A stretch of 19,215 nucleotides of DNA from Atlantibacter sp032075065 (lineage in GTDB: Bacteria > Pseudomonadota > Gammaproteobacteria > Enterobacterales > Enterobacteriaceae), in contig NZ_DAMAZC010000067.1 in NCBI RefSeq assembly GCF_032075065.1, positions 1 through 19,215 on the forward strand, given 5' to 3'. This document shows, piece after piece, positions 15,523 through 19,215 of the stretch. Both the position numbers and the translations under genes were made by a program. A model generated the notes under the pieces. It did no database searches. It was not told the DNA's origin and worked only from the letters and a program-made list of their open reading frames with translations. How positions within the stretch are numbered: position 1 is the first letter of the stretch; each line of letters starts with the position of its first letter.

Positions 15523-15536
15523 GCCCGCTCTTTCCT

Positions 15537-15557
15537 GCGCGTTCGCGCGCTTTTTAG
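15537..15557 (+). terminator. Terminator-like hairpin in the yedE leader
   Basis: GCGCG (15537-15541) and CGCGC (15546-15550) enclose a TTCG tetraloop and are followed by TTTTT at 15551-15555. It faces the yedE direction 30 bases before the ATG, and no plus-strand gene lies close upstream, so it is a candidate attenuator or the 3' end of a very short RNA. The stem is only five base pairs. Confidence 0.4.
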
Positions 15558-15585
15558 ATCCGTCTGAGTTCAGAGGCTAAAAACC

Positions 15586-16800
15586 ATGTCATGGCAACAA
15601 TTCAAACAGCAATACCTCGTTAAGTTCTGGGCACCGCTGCCGGCAGTGATCGCCGCCGGTATCCTCTCCACCTACTACTTTGGTCTGACCGGCACCTTCT
15701 GGGCCGTCACCGGCGAATTCACCCGCTGGGGCGGACAGCTGCTGCAATTAATGGGCGTGCATGCCGAAGAGTGGGGTTATTTTAAAATTATCCACCTCGA
15801 AGGATCCCCGCTAACCCGCATCGACGGCATGATGATTATCGGCATGTTCGGCGGCTGTTTTGCCGCCGCGCTGTGGGCCAATAACGTCAAACTCCGCAAG
15901 CCGCAGCACCGCATCCGCATCCTCCAGGCCGTTGCAGGCGGTATTATCGCCGGCTTCGGCGCGCGTCTGGCGATGGGCTGTAACCTCGCCGCGTTCTTTA
16001 CCGGCATTCCGCAGTTCTCGCTGCACGCCTGGTTCTTTGCCATCGCCACCGCCATCGGCTCGTGGTTTGGCGCGCGCTTTACTCTGATGCCGATTTTCCG
16101 CATCCCGGTGAAACTGCAAAAAGTCTCCAGCGCCTCGCAGCTCACCCAGAATCACGATCAGGCGCGCCGCCGCTTCCGTATCGGGATGCTGATTTTCGTC
16201 GGCATGATCGGATGGGCGCTGCTTACCGCCATGAATCAGCCGAAGCTGGGTCTGGCGATGCTGTTCGGGGTGGGTTTTGGTCTGCTGATTGAACGCGCGC
16301 AGATCTGCTTTACCTCGGCGTTCCGCGATATGTGGATCACCGGGCGCACCCACATGGCGAAGGCGATTATCCTCGGCATGGCGGTGAGCGCCATCGGCAT
16401 CTTCAGCTACGTGCAACTGGGCGCAGAGCCGAAAATCATGTGGGCTGGCCCGAACGCGGTGCTGGGCGGTTTGCTGTTTGGCTTCGGGATTGTGCTGGCA
16501 GGCGGTTGTGAAACCGGCTGGATGTACCGCGCGGTAGAAGGCCAGATGCACTACTGGTGGGTCGGTCTGGGCAACGTGATTGGCTCGACGATCCTGGCGT
16601 ACTTCTGGGACGATCTCTCCCCTGCCCTGGCCACCAACTGGGACAAAATCAACCTACTGAACACCTTTGGCCCGCTGGGCGGCCTGCTGGTCACTTACCT
16701 GATGCTGTTTGCCGCATTAATGCTAATTATCGGCTGGGAAAAACACTTCTTCCGCCGCAGCCGTACCGTAACCACTGAAACCGCGAAGGAGGGCGTATGA
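15586..16800 (+). CDS. yedE: YedE, putative selenium transporter
   Basis: This is an inner-membrane protein of the YeeE/YedE family, of which the YedE branch has been tied to selenium metabolism by genome context; the family also includes thiosulfate uptake protein TsuA. It has 404 residues and many hydrophobic segments. Conserved cysteines sit in the pore-type motifs of the family: C91 (MFGGCFAA), C132 (AMGCNLAAF), C241 (QICFTSAF) and C308 (AGGCETGW). GAGG is nine bases before the ATG. It overlaps yedF by four bases (ATGA), so transporter and carrier are made together. Substrate identity is inferred, not shown by the sequence. Confidence 0.93.
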   Translation: MSWQQFKQQYLVKFWAPLPAVIAAGILSTYYFGLTGTFWAVTGEFTRWGGQLLQLMGVHAEEWGYFKIIHLEGSPLTRIDGMMIIGMFGGCFAAALWANNVKLRKPQHRIRILQAVAGGIIAGFGARLAMGCNLAAFFTGIPQFSLHAWFFAIATAIGSWFGARFTLMPIFRIPVKLQKVSSASQLTQNHDQARRRFRIGMLIFVGMIGWALLTAMNQPKLGLAMLFGVGFGLLIERAQICFTSAFRDMWITGRTHMAKAIILGMAVSAIGIFSYVQLGAEPKIMWAGPNAVLGGLLFGFGIVLAGGCETGWMYRAVEGQMHYWWVGLGNVIGSTILAYFWDDLSPALATNWDKINLLNTFGPLGGLLVTYLMLFAALMLIIGWEKHFFRRSRTVTTETAKEGV

Positions 16801-17030
16801 GCGCAATAGTCCCGGATTACCGTCTTGATATGGTAGGCGAGCCCTGCCCTTACCCGGCGGTGGCGACGCTGGAAGCCATGCCGCAGCTTAAGAAAGGCGA
16901 GATTTTAGAAGTGATCAGCGACTGCCCGCAGTCGATCAACAATATTCCGCTGGATGCCCGCAATCACGGCTACACCGTGCTGGAAATCCAGCAGGATGGG
17001 CCGACCATCCGCTATTTGATCCGCAAATAG
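16797..17030 (+). CDS. yedF: YedF, TusA-like sulfur/selenium carrier
   Basis: This is a 77-residue TusA/SirA-family protein with the diagnostic CPxP motif at C17-P20 (GEPCPYP). The cysteine would carry a persulfide or selenium atom. The rest shows the usual alpha-beta pattern (LEVISDCPQSINNIP, then GYTVLEIQ); a second cysteine is C43. Its start overlaps the yedE stop, and TusA-like proteins commonly take the species brought in by YeeE/YedE transporters, so a transporter-to-carrier handoff is likely. A short GAGAGGCGAAAGCC to GTCTCTCCC imperfect hairpin follows the stop. Confidence 0.94.
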   Translation: MSAIVPDYRLDMVGEPCPYPAVATLEAMPQLKKGEILEVISDCPQSINNIPLDARNHGYTVLEIQQDGPTIRYLIRK

Positions 17031-17133
17031 TCGCCTGCCCAGGGAGAGGCGAAAGCCGTCCGTCTCTCCCATCAGTTAATCCCACTGAAAAATAATAGTT
17101 GTACCCCGGATAGTCCGAAAATGGGTTATTTCT

Positions 17134-17142
17134 TGCTATGAT
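17134..17142 (+). promoter_or_regulatory. Possible extended -10 promoter of the cyclase gene
   Basis: TATGAT (17137-17142) is preceded by TG plus one base, an extended -10. No good -35 is present. It lies about 68 bases before the cyclase ATG. No sigma-28 element was seen in this interval. Confidence 0.4.
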
Positions 17143-17209
17143 GGCGCGTGCCGTCGGGTGCGTACGGCTAGAATTCACGGTTCACTTTATTCTGGAGCGT
17201 ACGTTAGCG

Positions 17210-18223
17210 ATGTCTGATTTTATTCTGTCACGGATTTCAGAAACCCTGGCCTCGGAAAATTCCCTGGAAGGGCTGGTCAGGAAACTGCTTGAGACCCTGG
17301 AAATCGTGACCGAGATGGATTCGACTTACCTCACCAAAGTCGAAGCGGAGCAAGGCAAGCAGCACATTCTGTTCTCACGCAACAGCAAAGAGATGAATAT
17401 CCCCGAAGGGCTCACCGTTCCGTGGGGCGATACCTTATGCAAACGCGCCATGGACGAAGGCTGTCTGTACGCTAACGATGTCGCCGCGCAGTGGGGCGAT
17501 TCCGAAGCGGCAAAGGCGTTGGGCATCACCACCTACGTCAGCACGCCGGTACAGCTTGATGACGGCACGCTCTACGGTACGCTGTGCGCCGCTAGCTCTG
17601 ATAAAAAAGAACTCTCCGTGCGCGCTGAATATGTGCTGCGCCTGTTCGCCGGGCTGATCGCCCAGTACGTCCAGAAAGATTCGCTGCTGGAGCAGCTTCG
17701 CGAAGCCAACGCGGCGTTAATCGCCCATTCCTATACCGATGCGCTAACCGGCCTGCCCAATCGCCGCGCCATTTTTAAAAATCTCGACGCGCTGTTTTCC
17801 ATCGCCCGCCATATGGAGCGCACAGTGATCGTGGCGTTTATCGATCTGGATGATTTTAAAGAGATTAACGATCTGTACGGCCATGAAACCGGCGACCTGT
17901 TTCTGCTACAGGTGAGTGAACGCCTGTCGGCGGGCGTCACCCAGGACGATATTATCGGACGGCTCGGCGGCGACGAGTTTCTGGTGGCGGAACTGGGCGG
18001 TAAAACAGCAGATGAAGCGCAGGAAAAAATCGCCTCCGCGCTGAAGGCGCGCCTCAATGGACTACTGGAAGGCAAATACATCCTGAGGGATGTGGAGCTG
18101 AACTATGCGGGCGCCAGCATCGGCATTTACGTGGCGCAACCGGCTCAGGAAGATCCCGACAGCGCCCTGCGCAAAGCCGATGCCAATATGTATCTGGATA
18201 AGAACGCCCGCAAACAGCATTAA
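17210..18223 (+). CDS. dgcP: GAF-GGDEF diguanylate cyclase, DgcP/YeaP-like
   Basis: The 337-residue protein would make c-di-GMP from two GTP. A GAF sensor domain occupies about 18-155 (ends in FAGLIAQYVQKD), a short coiled linker (LLEQLREANAALIA, 159-172) follows, then the cyclase domain about 175-335. This has DALTGLPNRR at 177-186, metal-binding D212 in FIDLDDFK, the intact GGDEF at 253-257 and a late ASIGI segment. The inhibitory RxxD site is replaced by TQDD. The whole architecture and many segments match recalled E. coli DgcP/YeaP, which in K-12 lies elsewhere. The ATG at 17210 has GGAG 12 bases upstream, a long spacing; the reading from 17138 adds 24 unconserved residues. The symbol is by similarity; orthology is unproven. 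Confidence 0.85.
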   Translation: MSDFILSRISETLASENSLEGLVRKLLETLEIVTEMDSTYLTKVEAEQGKQHILFSRNSKEMNIPEGLTVPWGDTLCKRAMDEGCLYANDVAAQWGDSEAAKALGITTYVSTPVQLDDGTLYGTLCAASSDKKELSVRAEYVLRLFAGLIAQYVQKDSLLEQLREANAALIAHSYTDALTGLPNRRAIFKNLDALFSIARHMERTVIVAFIDLDDFKEINDLYGHETGDLFLLQVSERLSAGVTQDDIIGRLGGDEFLVAELGGKTADEAQEKIASALKARLNGLLEGKYILRDVELNYAGASIGIYVAQPAQEDPDSALRKADANMYLDKNARKQH

Positions 18224-18233
18224 TACCTTGCTT

Positions 18234-18260
18234 ATGCCGCCGTGGATTTCACGGCGGCAT
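18234..18260. terminator. Bidirectional hairpin between cyclase and porin genes
   Basis: A perfect 11-bp stem (ATGCCGCCGTG 18234-18244, CACGGCGGCAT 18250-18260) has a five-base loop and lies between two convergent genes, 11 bases after the cyclase stop and 7 bases past the porin stop. U-tracts are short on both sides. Confidence 0.6.
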
Positions 18261-18266
18261 TGCTCA

Positions 18267-19215
18267 TCAGAACCACGCTTCCCACATCGCGCCGATGTTT
18301 AACGAATCTAACTGCTGATCGTCGGTGCCGTTGACGCGCGCGGTGCGCTCGTTGTCCACTTCCCCGCCGGTGACGTAGAAGCGCAGCATTGGACGGAATT
18401 CCGGTCCCATGGCGATAGACACGTTCTGCGACAGCGTGACTTTCCAGCCGTTGTTGTCGCCGCCTTTGTCGTAATCAACCCGCTGATAACCCGCTTCCAG
18501 CCAGGTGGAGTGGACATCGTTCCAGAAGTACATCGGACGGACAATCGCGCCATAGTTGCGGCGGTTGTCGTTGCCGTTTTTACTGTTGTCGTAGTCGTGG
18601 AACGCCAGCAGGTATTCAATTTGCGCCTGCTGGGTGAATCGATGAAGCCCTTCAAAGCTGGCATAAACCGTGGTCAGGTCTTCGGTTTTGTTGTACACGC
18701 TGTTGTCGGAGTTATCAGAGTAGCGCGCAATGATTTTGTTCACGCCGCTGTCGTTGGTATGGCTTAACACCACGCCGCCCTGCCAGGCGTTCATGCGCTG
18801 GTCGTCGTCAACGGCTTTAGAGTCAAAGCCGTAGTTGCCGTACAGCTCCAGATCCAGCGGACCAATCTTCATGCCGTGGACTTTCGACGTCACCGCATAG
18901 TTACCCTTATCGCCGGTGCCGGAGCCGCCGGTACAGGTAATGCGCGACGGGTTGGCTTCGTCATCCATCACTTCCGGGCTACAGGACTCTACGGCAGCCA
19001 CGGTGGCGAGATCGAACTGGACGCCGCCAATATCGAAGTTTTTGATCCCCGCGCCCTGCCCGTCGTGGTTCATCCAGAAGTAGTCGTTGATGCCCTGTTG
19101 CGGGCGCTGGTGGAAGTCGCGACCGGCCCACAGGTAGGCGTTCGGGTTCGAGGCGAACAGATTGGTGACCCCGGCATAGGCCTTTTTCAGGTTCACTTCA
19201 TCGCCCCAGTGGTCG
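18267..19215 (-). CDS. LamB-family carbohydrate porin, C-terminal part
   Basis: This is the C-terminal 315 or so residues of an outer-membrane sugar porin; the N-terminus lies beyond the right edge. The frame is open to position 19214, and the GTG at 19196 is an internal valine, not a start. The stretch WAGRDFHQRPQQGINDYFW, the following GAGI..FDIGG, and later RPMYFWNDVHSTWLEAGYQ align with the same landmarks of LamB. Alternating strand residues and a terminal phenylalanine (EAWF) fit an 18-strand barrel recognised by the Bam machinery. Two cysteines about 16 residues apart (ESCSPE and RITCTG) flank a probable external loop. It could be a maltoporin paralogue, or a ScrY- or BglH-type porin; the sugar cannot be read from this part. 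Confidence 0.85.
   Translation of the reverse strand, partial: DHWGDEVNLKKAYAGVTNLFASNPNAYLWAGRDFHQRPQQGINDYFWMNHDGQGAGIKNFDIGGVQFDLATVAAVESCSPEVMDDEANPSRITCTGGSGTGDKGNYAVTSKVHGMKIGPLDLELYGNYGFDSKAVDDDQRMNAWQGGVVLSHTNDSGVNKIIARYSDNSDNSVYNKTEDLTTVYASFEGLHRFTQQAQIEYLLAFHDYDNSKNGNDNRRNYGAIVRPMYFWNDVHSTWLEAGYQRVDYDKGGDNNGWKVTLSQNVSIAMGPEFRPMLRFYVTGGEVDNERTARVNGTDDQQLDSLNIGAMWEAWF

Noticed and set aside
15811..16551. 246-codon frame antisense to yedE
   Set aside because: Translation is His/Arg/Gln/Ala-rich filler opposite a well-conserved membrane protein.
19194..19196. GTG as the start of a 309-residue porin
   Set aside because: The frame stays open to the window edge and the preceding residues (DHWGDE) fit the LamB family, so this is an internal valine.
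1..19215. CRISPR array, tRNA or rRNA genes, insertion sequences or a prophage
   Set aside because: No regularly spaced repeats, no cloverleaf or rRNA-like sequence in the short gaps, and no transposase or phage gene among the frames.

Overview
The window is chromosomal DNA of a motile member of the Enterobacteriaceae. Gene order runs uvrC-uvrY-yecF-sdiA-yecC(tcyN)-yecS(tcyL)-dcyD-fliY(tcyJ)-fliZ-fliA-fliC-fliD-fliS-fliT-amyA-yedD-yedE-yedF. This is the order I recall for the Escherichia coli/Salmonella flagellar region III, and the predicted proteins match those families closely. The genus cannot be fixed from the sequence alone. The long flagellin, a diverged SdiA ligand domain and the two genes after yedF show that it is not E. 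coli K-12.

Layout. (1) Positions 1-3040: uvrC (truncated at the left edge) and uvrY overlap by four bases on the minus strand. A 477-base AT-rich gap separates them from the small plus-strand gene yecF. (2) 3071-3793: sdiA, a LuxR-type receptor with no partner LuxI gene in view, convergent with yecF across a shared 13-bp hairpin. (3) 4014-7357: an L-cystine/sulfur-amino-acid ABC importer (binding protein fliY/tcyJ, permease yecS/tcyL, ATPase yecC/tcyN) with D-cysteine desulfhydrase dcyD inside it, all on the minus strand. A strong intrinsic terminator lies between fliY and dcyD. (4) 7443-10861: fliA (sigma-28), fliZ and a 638-residue flagellin fliC, minus strand. (5) 11152-13346: fliDST (filament cap and two chaperones), plus strand. 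fliC and fliD diverge from a 290-base region holding two well-formed sigma-28 promoters. (6) 13435-17030: cytoplasmic alpha-amylase amyA, lipoprotein yedD, and the selenium-associated pair yedE-yedF. (7) 17210-19215: a GAF-GGDEF diguanylate cyclase most like DgcP/YeaP, and the C-terminal part of a LamB-family sugar porin. Neither belongs in this position in the E. coli K-12 map as I recall it, so this is the accessory part of the window.

How the genes work together. UvrY (response regulator of the BarA/UvrY-Csr system), SdiA and FliZ are regulators linked to lifestyle switching. FliA with the fliC and fliD promoters forms the late flagellar class, and FliD, FliS and FliT cap and chaperone the filament. 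The Tcy importer and DcyD handle cystine and D-cysteine. YedE/YedF are a putative selenium or sulfur transport and carrier pair. The diguanylate cyclase at the right would oppose motility through c-di-GMP.

No mobile element, CRISPR array, tRNA, rRNA or clear undescribed multigene system was found. The best leads are small: a 12-bp hairpin that buries the amyA ribosome binding site, a terminator-like hairpin in the yedE leader, and the accessory cyclase/porin pair at the yedF boundary. Statements about homologues rest on recalled family sequences; no database search was run.
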